Shown here piece by piece: positions 15,565 through 23,689 of a stretch of 42,106 nt of DNA (position 1 is its first letter; every line of letters begins with the position of its first letter). The DNA comes from an uncultured Salinimicrobium sp. (lineage in GTDB: Bacteria > Bacteroidota > Bacteroidia > Flavobacteriales > Flavobacteriaceae). Both the position numbers and the translations under genes were made by a program. The DNA is taken from NCBI GenBank assembly GCA_946887075.1, contig CAMPKA010000024.1, forward strand, positions 1 through 42,106, in the 5' to 3' direction. Below the pieces are notes generated by a model that worked only from the letters and a program-made list of their open reading frames with translations, did not search any database and was not told the origin of the DNA.

Positions 15565-16577
15565 CAGGTATTTAAAACAAGGGCTTTTATGAAACCTTCA
15601 GGTTTCTCCGCAAGTGCCTGGAAAGCTTTATCTATTTCCCCGAGCGGATAATGATGGGTAAACAGCGGGAATGGATCAATCTGACCTGCCTCAACTGCCC
15701 TGATGGCATTGCGTATCCCACTGATATACTTTTGGGAATCCCGCTCATGAGCGCTGATCATATCAATACCACGCCAATTGAGAAGCTGGACATTCAGATT
15801 TCTCATTCCGTCCTGGTGGAAACCGGCGACGATCAGTTTCCCTCTTACCGCTGTCAGTTCTATCGAGAGATTAAGCGGCCATTCCTTTCCTGTACATTCT
15901 ATGACCCGACTGCAGAACTGGCCATTGGTGATCTTTTTGACCTGGTCGATAATCCGCAGATGGTCATCCATTTTCACCAGATGGTCTGCCCCGCATGACC
16001 GCGCGGTTTCCAAAGAGGAATCCCTTCTGGAGATTGCGATAACGAAAGCCCCTGCGGATTTGGCCAGCTGTATGAGAAGATTTCCGAGGAACCCGCTTCC
16101 CACGATGGCAACACGGTCTCCTTTACGGATCTCGCTCCGGTCAAAAATATTCATGGCACAACCCAATGGTTCTCCAGGAAAGGGCTGGTCCTTTAAAGTT
16201 TCCGGCAGCTTCACCACATTTTCTCTTGGGGCGATATCATGGGTGGCATAGGCATGGTAGGAAAGTGCCGTGACGCGATCCCCAATCTCAAGGTCGGTCA
16301 CTCCGGAACCCAAGGCGTCCACAATTCCCCAACCTTCATGGCCTGGCTCTCCAGGAGCGACCGGATAATCAAACCAATCCCGCCCCTCCCAAACAGGGAT
16401 GTTAGAAGCACAAAGTCCTGAGCCTTCTAATCTGATTCGGACTTCATTGTCCTCTGGTTCGGGGATTTTTACGGCTTCGAATTTAACTGTTCCTGGTTGA
16501 GAGATAACGGCTGCCTTTCCTGACAGGGATCCCGAAATCTTTTTTTCTTGCCGTTCGAGGGTCTGATCTATCCTCAT
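15564..16577 (-). CDS. Zinc-binding alcohol/sugar dehydrogenase (MDR superfamily)
   Basis: Medium-chain dehydrogenase of 337 residues. The catalytic zinc ligands are visible in GLCASN (Cys about 56) and GEPGHEGWG (His about 80, Glu 81); the nucleotide-binding motif is GSGFLGNLL (about 156-164). The four-cysteine structural-zinc lobe of classical ADHs is missing, which fits sorbitol- or threonine-dehydrogenase-like sugar enzymes with a short lobe. An unusual 20-residue charged N-terminal extension precedes the normal first strand (KAAVISQPG). It overlaps the fusion gene upstream by four bases (ATGA) and touches the Gfo/Idh start. Together the two dehydrogenases could interconvert a hydroxyl and a keto group on the operon's sugar. 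Confidence 0.87.
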   Translation of the reverse strand: MRIDQTLERQEKKISGSLSGKAAVISQPGTVKFEAVKIPEPEDNEVRIRLEGSGLCASNIPVWEGRDWFDYPVAPGEPGHEGWGIVDALGSGVTDLEIGDRVTALSYHAYATHDIAPRENVVKLPETLKDQPFPGEPLGCAMNIFDRSEIRKGDRVAIVGSGFLGNLLIQLAKSAGAFVIAISRRDSSLETARSCGADHLVKMDDHLRIIDQVKKITNGQFCSRVIECTGKEWPLNLSIELTAVRGKLIVAGFHQDGMRNLNVQLLNWRGIDMISAHERDSQKYISGIRNAIRAVEAGQIDPFPLFTHHYPLGEIDKAFQALAEKPEGFIKALVLNT

Positions 16578-18604
16578 ATGGCAATTGCTTTTGAGGTTTT
16601 CAATCCGACGGGCAGTTCTATATTCCGGTTTTCACACAGCCACCTCAAGAGGCGCTCAACGCCCTGATCTACGGAATATGCGGGTTTCCATCCGGTGGCT
16701 TTCCGGAACTTGGCGGTGTTAGAGACATAGTAATACTGATCACCGGTTCGCCAGTCCTCAAAATCCACTTGAACTGCTTTACCCGTTTTATCTTTGATAA
16801 GGTCAAGAATTTCTAGAAGACTCACCGTATTCTGGGGTCCCCCTCCGATATTGAAGACTTGGCCGGCTAGCTGGTCAATATCAGCGTGAACCATCGAAAA
16901 GGCATCGATGAGATCCTCCACGAAGAGGATATCCCTGACCTGTTTCCCGTTTCCGTAAATGGTCAAGGGCTTTCCTTCCAGGGCGCTGATAAGGAAGTGA
17001 GCGACCCAGCCCTGATCCTCGGTACCAAATTGATGTGGACCATAGATGCAACTCATCCTGAAAACCGCTGTTTTAAGACCATAGGTTCTGGAGTAATCCA
17101 GGATATATTGGTCTGCTGCGCCTTTAGAGCATCCGTAAGGGCTATGAAAATCCAGCGGGATTTTTTCGTCTATTCCGTACTTTTTGATCAGGTCATCTTC
17201 GGGAGAATACCTCGTTTCATTCTCCTTCATCTGAACATCCTGCAGGTTGCCATAGACCTTGTTGGTAGAGGTGAAAATCAATGGGGGTTGGTGAGGGGAT
17301 TTTCGGATGGATTCCAGCAGGTGGAAAGTGCCTTTCAAATTGACATCAAAATCATGCACTGGATTTGTGACCGAAGAGGTGACTGCGACCTGAGCACAGA
17401 GGTGAAATACGGCTGAAGCGTTTTGCACACAGAGGTCAAGAATATTCCGCTCATTGATGTCAGAAATCTGAATAAGCAGGTTCTTACCATATTCCTTTTT
17501 TAGCCACTTGAGATTTTCCTCTACTCCGTCTCTGAAGAGGCTATCATAAATCATTACCCTTTTGCCTTCTGACAATAGGCGTGCGGCAAGATTAGTGCCG
17601 ATAAAGCCCGCACCACCTGTAATGAGGGTATATTTGTCCTCCCTTCTGACTTGATAGCTCTTTTCTATATAATCATGTTTATGGATGTTTTTCAGGCCCT
17701 CGCGCTCGAGGAGTTTGAACAACAGTTTTTTGGTTCCATCACACTTTTTCATTCCGAAGAAATATTCTCGCTCATCAAGATGAAATCCTCCTACCGTGGC
17801 ATGTTTCGGGTTGAGATCATTAAGCGCATACCAATAAACCCGGTTTGCCTTGGCCTTAATGGCACTTCGGAACTCGTTAAACTGCTTAACCTCATCGTTC
17901 TGCCAACTGGAAAAGCCCGCTTCCGAAATCCAGATCTCCTGGTGATGGCCATTTCTCTCCAGGACCTCGCGTACATATTGGATGTTGATATCCCAGCCTT
18001 TCCATTGCTGATCGAAAACATAGGGGAAGCCGTGAATGCCTATAGCATCGATTTTATCTAATACGCCATGATCGATCATGGTCTGTAACCAATTAGGATC
18101 TATCGGGCTCATCCCACCCAGAACAGTCTTTTTCCCTTTTTCCTTCGCCCAATGTGCGGCCATGACGATCATGGAGGCGAACTTGCTCCACGAGTAATCG
18201 AGTGTATAATCATATTCGATTTTATTATTGGGCTCATTCCATAATTCGACCCAGTCAAAATGTTCTCCATATCTGTTGATCATGGTATCCAGGAAATCTG
18301 CATACGATTTCAGATCTTTTGGAGGAGCAGAGGTTTTTTCCATCTCTCCCATGGAAGGAGGGGTGTAGAGAAAACAGGGGAGGAGGTCCACACGCTGGCT
18401 GAGATAAGGGAATAACCAATCATACCACTCCTGAGTGCCTTCTGCGAACCAATCAGCCCAGGAGATTCCTGTTCGCAGGTGTGTTATACCGAGTTTTTTA
18501 AGGTCTGCTATGGTGTTCTTGACCTCATCATATTCTCCGGGTCGGAACCATTCAAGAATTCCGACTACTGGAGCTTTGGCGTCTGTATTTTTGGATACCT
18601 TCAT
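16574..18604 (-). CDS. Fusion protein: clan GH-A-like glycoside hydrolase domain + CDP-paratose-epimerase-like SDR domain
   Basis: 676 residues in two parts. Residues 1 to about 310 look like a TIM-barrel glycosidase. WNEPN (Glu about 124) matches the acid/base motif after strand 4 and WISEAGF (Glu about 228) the nucleophile motif after strand 7 of clan GH-A; YWYALND closes the barrel. From about 324 an extended SDR begins with TGGAGFIG (330-336), then STNKVYG, YGCSK (Tyr 490, Lys 494), the phrase FRMSCIYGPHQFGTEDQGW and YGNGKQVRDILFVEDL. These last phrases are characteristic of CDP-paratose 2-epimerase-like enzymes. There is no signal peptide, so the hydrolase part is cytosolic. The joint is a short charged linker (about 310-323) with no internal stop or start hinting at a frameshift. 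Its stop overlaps the next start (ATGA). Individual domain families are clear; their joint activity is not. Confidence 0.85.
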   Translation of the reverse strand: MKVSKNTDAKAPVVGILEWFRPGEYDEVKNTIADLKKLGITHLRTGISWADWFAEGTQEWYDWLFPYLSQRVDLLPCFLYTPPSMGEMEKTSAPPKDLKSYADFLDTMINRYGEHFDWVELWNEPNNKIEYDYTLDYSWSKFASMIVMAAHWAKEKGKKTVLGGMSPIDPNWLQTMIDHGVLDKIDAIGIHGFPYVFDQQWKGWDINIQYVREVLERNGHHQEIWISEAGFSSWQNDEVKQFNEFRSAIKAKANRVYWYALNDLNPKHATVGGFHLDEREYFFGMKKCDGTKKLLFKLLEREGLKNIHKHDYIEKSYQVRREDKYTLITGGAGFIGTNLAARLLSEGKRVMIYDSLFRDGVEENLKWLKKEYGKNLLIQISDINERNILDLCVQNASAVFHLCAQVAVTSSVTNPVHDFDVNLKGTFHLLESIRKSPHQPPLIFTSTNKVYGNLQDVQMKENETRYSPEDDLIKKYGIDEKIPLDFHSPYGCSKGAADQYILDYSRTYGLKTAVFRMSCIYGPHQFGTEDQGWVAHFLISALEGKPLTIYGNGKQVRDILFVEDLIDAFSMVHADIDQLAGQVFNIGGGPQNTVSLLEILDLIKDKTGKAVQVDFEDWRTGDQYYYVSNTAKFRKATGWKPAYSVDQGVERLLRWLCENRNIELPVGLKTSKAIAI

Positions 18605-18614
18605 TTCTTGCTAT

Positions 18615-19736
18615 TTATACGGTTAGTCCTCTTGAAGAAAGTTCACTGCTGGCTTTGGTGACGTTATCTGTAGCGATCTGGGTCTTAAGCCACTCCGCCA
18701 GTTCGTAAAGCCCGTCCTCGAAGCGAACCTGGGGAATAAATCCAAGCATTTCTTTCGTTTTGGTCGTATCAGCAAAACAGTGACGGATATCACCCACCCG
18801 ATATTTTCCTGTTATCTCGGCCTCTATTTCCTCTTTGCCCATAACTTCGGCGAGTTTTTCTGCAATTGATTGGATGGTGTAAATATTTCCGCTTCCGATA
18901 TTGAAAACCTCACCATCCGCCTTCGGTGATTCCATCGCAAGGCGGCATGCACGGGCTACATCCTTGACATGAATAAAGTCTCTTTTTTGTTTCCCATCCT
19001 CAAATATCATCGGAGGATTGTTATTCAGAAGACGAGAAGCAAATATGGCCAGTACTCCGGTATAGGGATTTGAAAGCGCCTGCCGCGTCCCATAGACGTT
19101 AAAGAACCTTAGAGCTGTTGAAGGAATATTGTATGCCTTGCCAGTGATCAGCGTGAGCTTCTCCTGGTCGTATTTAGAAAGTGCATAAACTGAGGACAGG
19201 TCTGGTTTTTTCTCTTCAGGAGTCGGTACGGGGGTAAGGGCATTCCCCTGTTCGTCGTAAAGTTCCCACTTTCCTCTGCGCAGGTCGGACAAACTTCTCC
19301 CCACTCCCGTCACAGTTTTGCCCTCCTCAGTGCGGTTGAGTCCTTCCCCGTATATGCTCATACTAGATGCGGTGACCAATTTTTGCACCGGGTTTTCAAT
19401 AAGGGCTTCAAGAAGGACGGCTGTCCCGGTGTTGTTGACCTCAGTATAATCTTTGATCTGATACATGCTTTGGCCCACTCCAACCATAGCTGCCAGGTGG
19501 AATACCGTGTCCACTCCTTCGAGGGCCCTTGTTACGTCTTCTCTATTACGAACATCTCCGATTTGCAACTCCACCTTAGGATGGAGATATTCCGGACGAA
19601 CTCCCTGGCTGCCGTGCACCTGTTCGGAAAGATTATCCAGTGCTCGGACTTGATAACCATTACTGATAAGTTCATCAGCGAGATGGGAGCCTATGAATCC
19701 TGCTCCTCCAGTAATTAATATTTTCTTCTGCATCAA
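18615..19736 (-). CDS. NAD-dependent NDP-sugar epimerase (extended SDR, dTDP-L-rhamnose 4-epimerase/GalE-like)
   Basis: 373-residue extended short-chain dehydrogenase. The NAD motif is TGGAGFIG (9-16), the catalytic triad includes Ser 124/125 in TASSMSIYG and YALSK (Tyr 184, Lys 188). The substrate half carries FFNVYGTRQ, KRDFIHVKDVA and the late phrase GDIRHCFADTTKTKEMLGF. An insertion of about 30 residues (145-175, proline-rich at the end) before YxxxK and the DIRHCFADTTKT phrase resemble dTDP-L-rhamnose 4-epimerase-type proteins. UDP-glucose/galactose epimerase activity remains possible. It lies 17 bp after the SDR gene and 10 bp before the fusion gene. It probably supplies or isomerises the nucleotide sugar for the four glycosyltransferases. 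Confidence 0.87.
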   Translation of the reverse strand: MMQKKILITGGAGFIGSHLADELISNGYQVRALDNLSEQVHGSQGVRPEYLHPKVELQIGDVRNREDVTRALEGVDTVFHLAAMVGVGQSMYQIKDYTEVNNTGTAVLLEALIENPVQKLVTASSMSIYGEGLNRTEEGKTVTGVGRSLSDLRRGKWELYDEQGNALTPVPTPEEKKPDLSSVYALSKYDQEKLTLITGKAYNIPSTALRFFNVYGTRQALSNPYTGVLAIFASRLLNNNPPMIFEDGKQKRDFIHVKDVARACRLAMESPKADGEVFNIGSGNIYTIQSIAEKLAEVMGKEEIEAEITGKYRVGDIRHCFADTTKTKEMLGFIPQVRFEDGLYELAEWLKTQIATDNVTKASSELSSRGLTV

Positions 19737-19753
19737 TCTTGGTTTTTGGTTGG

Positions 19754-20461
19754 CTAAAAGTTTTGGTTAATTGGTCTTGTTATTATTTTGTTTATGGCTG
19801 TCCCGGTGTTTTTATTCAGGGCATACCAGACATCTTCAGCTATTTCGGCCGCATTGATGGCGCCCATTCCCAATTGATCGATATTCAGGTTTCCGGACAC
19901 CTCGTCCTTAAAAAAATCCGTATCCACGATCCCCGGACTGATAATCGTTATTTTCAGGTGAGGCAGGGTTTCCTGTCTCAGGGTTTCTGCTATTACTTCT
20001 AAAGCAGATTTTGAGGCTGCATAAATACCACCATAAGGGTGAGGCTGGTTCGCGGCTACCGAGGAAATAAAGACTACGCTCCCTTTTCCACGGTCTGTCA
20101 TTGGGGGGACAAAGGATCTTATACAACGGAGAGGGCCCATCACATTCGTGTGAATGATCTGTTGCCATTTCTCGGGGTCTCCCTCTGTCAGTTTCTCCCG
20201 AATACCCCGACCTGCGTTGAGGATAAGGAAATCCGGGAGACCATGTTGTTTCATGATCCTGGAAAACATGCGATCCACCTGGACGCCATCGCTGACGTCG
20301 CACTCCATGTAAATCGCTTCCTTGAGTGCACCTTCAGGAGGAATAATGTCTGCGATGATTACTTTACAACCTTCTGCTATGAGTTTTTCAGATATAGCTT
20401 TCCCAATTCCCTTGCTGCCTCCTGTTACAAGTGCGGTTCCTGAAATCGGGTCGGTATTCAT
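19754..20461 (-). CDS. Classical short-chain dehydrogenase/reductase, first gene of the ten-gene operon
   Basis: 235 residues, classical SDR. TGGSKGIG (13-20) binds the cofactor, LNAGRG is the NAG motif, FISSVAA holds the catalytic serine and YAASK gives Tyr 147 and Lys 151. The acidic residue after strand 2 (ADII) favours NAD over NADP. It differs from the two extended SDRs in the operon and probably reduces or oxidises a free sugar, polyol or lipid-like substrate rather than a nucleotide sugar; that is inference. As first gene it follows the structured leader and a TAGGTTTG promoter box, and is followed 17 bp later by the epimerase. Confidence 0.88.
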   Translation of the reverse strand: MNTDPISGTALVTGGSKGIGKAISEKLIAEGCKVIIADIIPPEGALKEAIYMECDVSDGVQVDRMFSRIMKQHGLPDFLILNAGRGIREKLTEGDPEKWQQIIHTNVMGPLRCIRSFVPPMTDRGKGSVVFISSVAANQPHPYGGIYAASKSALEVIAETLRQETLPHLKITIISPGIVDTDFFKDEVSGNLNIDQLGMGAINAAEIAEDVWYALNKNTGTAINKIITRPINQNF

Positions 20462-20508
20462 GAAAAGTCAAATTTTTCAAAGCTGATTTCTTCCTGAATA
20501 AACACAGA

Positions 20509-20570
20509 GAAGTAGGTTCATAAAAAACAAAGTTCCGGGAGCACTGAAACTGCCCGGATGAACTACTTCC
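20509..20570 (-). promoter_or_regulatory. Structured RNA leader candidate of the ten-gene operon
   Basis: Read on the minus strand, GAAGTAGTTCAT (20569-20558) pairs with ATGAACCTACTTC (20521-20509) over 12 base pairs with a single bulged C. Directly inside, CCGGG (20557-20553) pairs with CCCGG (20539-20535) around a 13-base loop, leaving a T-rich spacer of 13 bases on the 3' side. An alternative AACT/AGTT pairing from this spacer competes with part of the outer stem. The element sits between the TAGGTTTG box and the first start codon, 47 bases before it. It does not match a riboswitch class I know. Confidence 0.55.
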
Positions 20571-20601
20571 TTTTCCAAAGGTACATGCTGAGGTTGTGAA
20601 A

Positions 20602-20620
20602 TTGTACTAATACAAACCTA
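20602..20620 (-). promoter_or_regulatory. Promoter -7 box with overlapping inverted repeat, ten-gene operon
   Basis: The minus strand reads TAGGTTTG at 20620-20613, a full match to the Bacteroidota -7 consensus TAnnTTTG. The inverted repeat TTGTA-ctaa-TACAA (20602-20615) overlaps its 3' end and the expected transcription start near 20607, a position suited to a repressor. No TTG is present at the usual -33 distance, which would fit an activator-dependent or weak promoter. Confidence 0.55.
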
Positions 20621-20630
20621 AAACATTCTT

Positions 20631-20656
20631 AAACCCCCAGATTTTGCGGGGCTTTT
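20631..20656 (-). terminator. Candidate hemB-operon terminator hairpin
   Basis: On the minus strand AAAGCCCC pairs with GGGGGTTT (one G-G mismatch) around a GCAAAATCT loop, followed by TTTAAG. A second small hairpin, AGGATC/GATCCT (20660-20680), lies just before it. Together they probably separate the hem transcript from the next operon. Confidence 0.45.
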
Positions 20657-20757
20657 CAGAGGATCACAGATGAAGATCCTGTTGAACATGAGGTAGGAGA
20701 ATTCCGCACAAAGACCTAATACAGAGGGTAGATGATGCTCGCAGGTGAATTGAATAG

Positions 20758-21723
20758 TCAAAGAAGAGAACTTGCCTCTTTGGCAAAATAGGAGGCGATG
20801 AGGGAGGCTCCCGCCCTTTTAATCGCTAATAGCTGCTCTAGCATGACAGCATCATGATCCAACCATCCTTTTTGAGATGCCGCCTTGACCATTGCGTACT
20901 CACCGCTAACCTGATAAACCGCCACGGGTACCTGGACGCAATCATGGATTTCACGTACGATGTCCAAGTAACATAACCCCGGTTTGACCATCACAATGTC
21001 CGCTCCTTCCTTAATATCCTGTAGGGTCTCCCTGATCGCTTCCTTGCGATTGGCAGGATCCATCTGGTAGGTCTTCTTATCTCCAAAACCAGGAGCAGAA
21101 TCCAGCGCATCTCTGAAAGGGCCGTAAAACGAAGAGGCATATTTGGCACTGTAGCTCATAATTCCCTTGTTGATATAACGCTCCTTTTCCAGGAGTTGCC
21201 GGATCGCCTTGATCCGACCATCCATCATGTCGCTGGGAGCAACAAAATCGGCCCCCGCCCTTACATGAGAAAGAGCCATCCGGGCCAGTACCTGAACCGT
21301 TTCATCGTTCTCTATCTCACCGTCTACAACTATTCCGTCGTGGCCATAAGAAGAATAAGGATCCAGGGCAACGTCTGTCATAACCAGCATTTCAGGAACT
21401 GCATCCTTGACGGCCTTTACAGCTCTTTGCATCAGGCCATCCGGGTTAAGGGCCTCGCTCCCTTTATTATCCTTCAGGTGATCAGGAACCTTGACAAAAA
21501 GGAGAACGGCCTTCAATTGTCTTTCGTTCAATTCCCTGACCTCCTGTTTCAGTAGATCCAGACTGTACCGGTAGTAATTGGGCATGGAGGGTATTTCCTC
21601 CCTGATATTGGTTCCTTCCACTACGAATAGCGGAACGATAAAATCATCCGGACCAAGAGTGGTTTCCCTGACTAGCCTTCTGAGTACTTCTGTAGTTCGC
21701 AGTCTTCTGTTTCTTATCAGCAT
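20758..21723 (-). CDS. hemB: Delta-aminolevulinic acid dehydratase (porphobilinogen synthase), Mg-type
   Basis: Condenses two 5-aminolevulinate molecules to porphobilinogen, second committed step of heme synthesis. The active-site lysines are Lys 194 in YSAKYAS and Lys 247 in MVKPG, at the same places as in known enzymes. The metal region DVALDPYSSYGHDG (117-130) has no cysteines, so this is the magnesium/potassium-type enzyme, not the zinc type. The frame is open to a TTG at 21744, but the ATG at 21723 gives the usual N-terminus (MLIRNRRLRTTEVLRRL) and leaves 11 bp after the hemF stop. 321 residues. Last gene of hemACDEFB. Confidence 0.96.
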   Translation of the reverse strand: MLIRNRRLRTTEVLRRLVRETTLGPDDFIVPLFVVEGTNIREEIPSMPNYYRYSLDLLKQEVRELNERQLKAVLLFVKVPDHLKDNKGSEALNPDGLMQRAVKAVKDAVPEMLVMTDVALDPYSSYGHDGIVVDGEIENDETVQVLARMALSHVRAGADFVAPSDMMDGRIKAIRQLLEKERYINKGIMSYSAKYASSFYGPFRDALDSAPGFGDKKTYQMDPANRKEAIRETLQDIKEGADIVMVKPGLCYLDIVREIHDCVQVPVAVYQVSGEYAMVKAASQKGWLDHDAVMLEQLLAIKRAGASLIASYFAKEASSLL

Positions 21724-21734
21724 GATTTTCTTTT

Positions 21735-22655
21735 TTATGCCCAATCTCGAGGACTCCGGAGCACTTGAAGCAATTCTTCTTCCTGACTTCCTCTGTCGGG
21801 CTGATGATCATAAACCCATTGTGCCCGGGGAGGCAGGCTCATCAGGATACTTTCTATCCGGCCGTTGGTCTTAAGGCCAAAAAGGGTGCCCCTGTCATGA
21901 ACAAGATTGAATTCCACATACCGACCCCGTCTGATCTCCTGCCACTCCCTTTGACCGGCAGTGTAGGAAATATTCTTGTTTTTGGCTACTATAGGAAGGT
22001 AAGATCGGGAAAACTGATTTCCGCAATCTATTACGAATCGCAACCAGGACTCCAGACTCATGTCTTCGGATGGCCTGCAATAGTCAAAAAATATTCCTCC
22101 GACTCCTCTTGCTTCTCCTCGGTGCGTGTTCCAGAAGTAATCGTCACAGCGTTTCTTGAAGAGCCTGTAAAAGGACGGATCTGCCTTATCACAGCAATCT
22201 TTACAAACGCTATGGAAATGCTGGGCGTCTTCCTTAAAAAGGTAGTGAGGCGTCAGGTCCTGTCCCCCTCCGAACCAGCAATCGATCATTTTCCCTGTCT
22301 GATCATACATTTCGAAGTACCTCCAGTTCGCGTGAACAGTTGGGACCATAGGATTCGCGGGATGGATAACCAGGCTAAGTCCACACGCAAAGAAATCCAC
22401 ATCTCCCACTGAAAATTGCTGCTGCATTGCCTTGGGTAAAGGACCGTGGACTTTGGAGATATTCACTCCGGCTTTTTCGAAGACCTGACCTTTTTCCATG
22501 ACCCTTGTCCGTCCACCGCCTCCTTCTGACCTTTCCCAGATGTCTTCCTTAAACCTGGCCAAACCATCTGCCTTCTCAACTTCAGAAGTGATTTTGTCCT
22601 GCAGCTCCTTAAGGTGGTTGAAGAAACGCTCCTTTATGTCTTCGCTTTGCTTCAT
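21735..22655 (-). CDS. hemF: Oxygen-dependent coproporphyrinogen III oxidase
   Basis: Converts coproporphyrinogen III to protoporphyrinogen IX with O2. The 306 residues carry the family signature WFGGGQDLTPHYLF, plus HANWRYFEMY and RGRYVEFNLVHDRGTLFGL. No radical-SAM CxxxCxxC motif is present, so it is HemF and not HemN, indicating aerobic heme synthesis. It begins eight bases after the hemE stop. Confidence 0.97.
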   Translation of the reverse strand: MKQSEDIKERFFNHLKELQDKITSEVEKADGLARFKEDIWERSEGGGGRTRVMEKGQVFEKAGVNISKVHGPLPKAMQQQFSVGDVDFFACGLSLVIHPANPMVPTVHANWRYFEMYDQTGKMIDCWFGGGQDLTPHYLFKEDAQHFHSVCKDCCDKADPSFYRLFKKRCDDYFWNTHRGEARGVGGIFFDYCRPSEDMSLESWLRFVIDCGNQFSRSYLPIVAKNKNISYTAGQREWQEIRRGRYVEFNLVHDRGTLFGLKTNGRIESILMSLPPRAQWVYDHQPDRGSQEEELLQVLRSPRDWA

Positions 22656-22663
22656 GAAATCGC

Positions 22664-23689
22664 TTAACCCCGGTAATCTTTTACAGCCTGAACGAAGGCT
22701 ATCGCATTTTCCACTGGAATGTCAGGCAGGATACCATGGCCCAGGTTCACGATATACCGGTCTTTTCCGAAACTATCGATCATCTCCGTCGTCATGCTCC
22801 TGATGTCCTCCGGAGAAGAATAAAGTCTGGAAGGATCTAAATTCCCCTGAAGGGTTATCTTTCCTCCGGTCAACTTTCGTGCAGTTTCAGGCGAACAGGT
22901 CCAATCTACCCCGATGGCAGAGGCACCTGAAGAAGCCATCTTTTCCAGCGCGAACCAACAACCCTTTCCAAATGCGATAACTGGACAATAAGGTTTTAAG
23001 GCGTCGATGATTTGTTGAATGTACTTCCAGGAAAAAACCTCATAATCCGCAGGGGACAACATACCTCCCCAGGAATCGAATATCTGCACTGCATCCACAC
23101 CGGCCTCCTGTTTTGCTTTAAGATATGCAATGGTGGTATCGGTGATTTTTTGAAGGAGAAGGTGTGCAGCCTGGGGATTGGTGAAACAAAACTTCTTGGC
23201 GACATCAAAATTCTTTGATCCCTGGCCTTGTACCACATAACAGAGAATTGTCCAGGGAGAGCCCGCAAATCCAATTAGAGGAACCTCATCGTCCAGCTCC
23301 TTCTTGGTCATCTTTACCGCCTCTAAAACATAACCAAGAGCTTCCTGGGCATCCGGTATTGTTACCTTGTCGACATCTTCCCCGGACCGAACGGGATTAG
23401 GAAGCCAGGGGCCAAGCCCCGGTTTCATTTCGACCTCAATGTTCATCGCCTGAGGGACCACCAGGATATCACTGAACAGAATAGCGGCATCCGTACCCAC
23501 CTGCTCAATTGGCATTACCGTGATCTCGGTTGCGAGTTCAGGTGTTCTGCACCGGGTAAAGAAATCGTACTTTTCCTTCAGCTTCATAAAATCGGGTAGG
23601 TACCTGCCAGCCTGTCTCATCATCCATACCGGAGGACGTTCTACAGCTTCTCCTTTGAGGGCCCTGAGGAAGAGGTCATTTTTTATCAT
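22664..23689 (-). CDS. hemE: Uroporphyrinogen decarboxylase
   Basis: Removes four carboxyl groups from uroporphyrinogen III to give coproporphyrinogen III. 341 residues with the N-terminal signature [17 protein letters not shown], the GFAGSPWTI strand, the [10 protein letters not shown] motif and NLGHGILPD near the end. The start lies 14 bases inside the end of hemD, so translation is probably coupled. Typical length, no anomaly. Confidence 0.97.
   Translation of the reverse strand: MIKNDLFLRALKGEAVERPPVWMMRQAGRYLPDFMKLKEKYDFFTRCRTPELATEITVMPIEQVGTDAAILFSDILVVPQAMNIEVEMKPGLGPWLPNPVRSGEDVDKVTIPDAQEALGYVLEAVKMTKKELDDEVPLIGFAGSPWTILCYVVQGQGSKNFDVAKKFCFTNPQAAHLLLQKITDTTIAYLKAKQEAGVDAVQIFDSWGGMLSPADYEVFSWKYIQQIIDALKPYCPVIAFGKGCWFALEKMASSGASAIGVDWTCSPETARKLTGGKITLQGNLDPSRLYSSPEDIRSMTTEMIDSFGKDRYIVNLGHGILPDIPVENAIAFVQAVKDYRG

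Noticed and set aside
20640..20720. Possible leader peptide of about 23 codons on the minus strand upstream of the ten-gene operon
   Set aside because: It would lie upstream of the predicted transcription start, and its sequence runs through the hairpin terminator.
21765..22412. 215-codon plus-strand frame
   Set aside because: Shadow of hemF; no recognisable motif.
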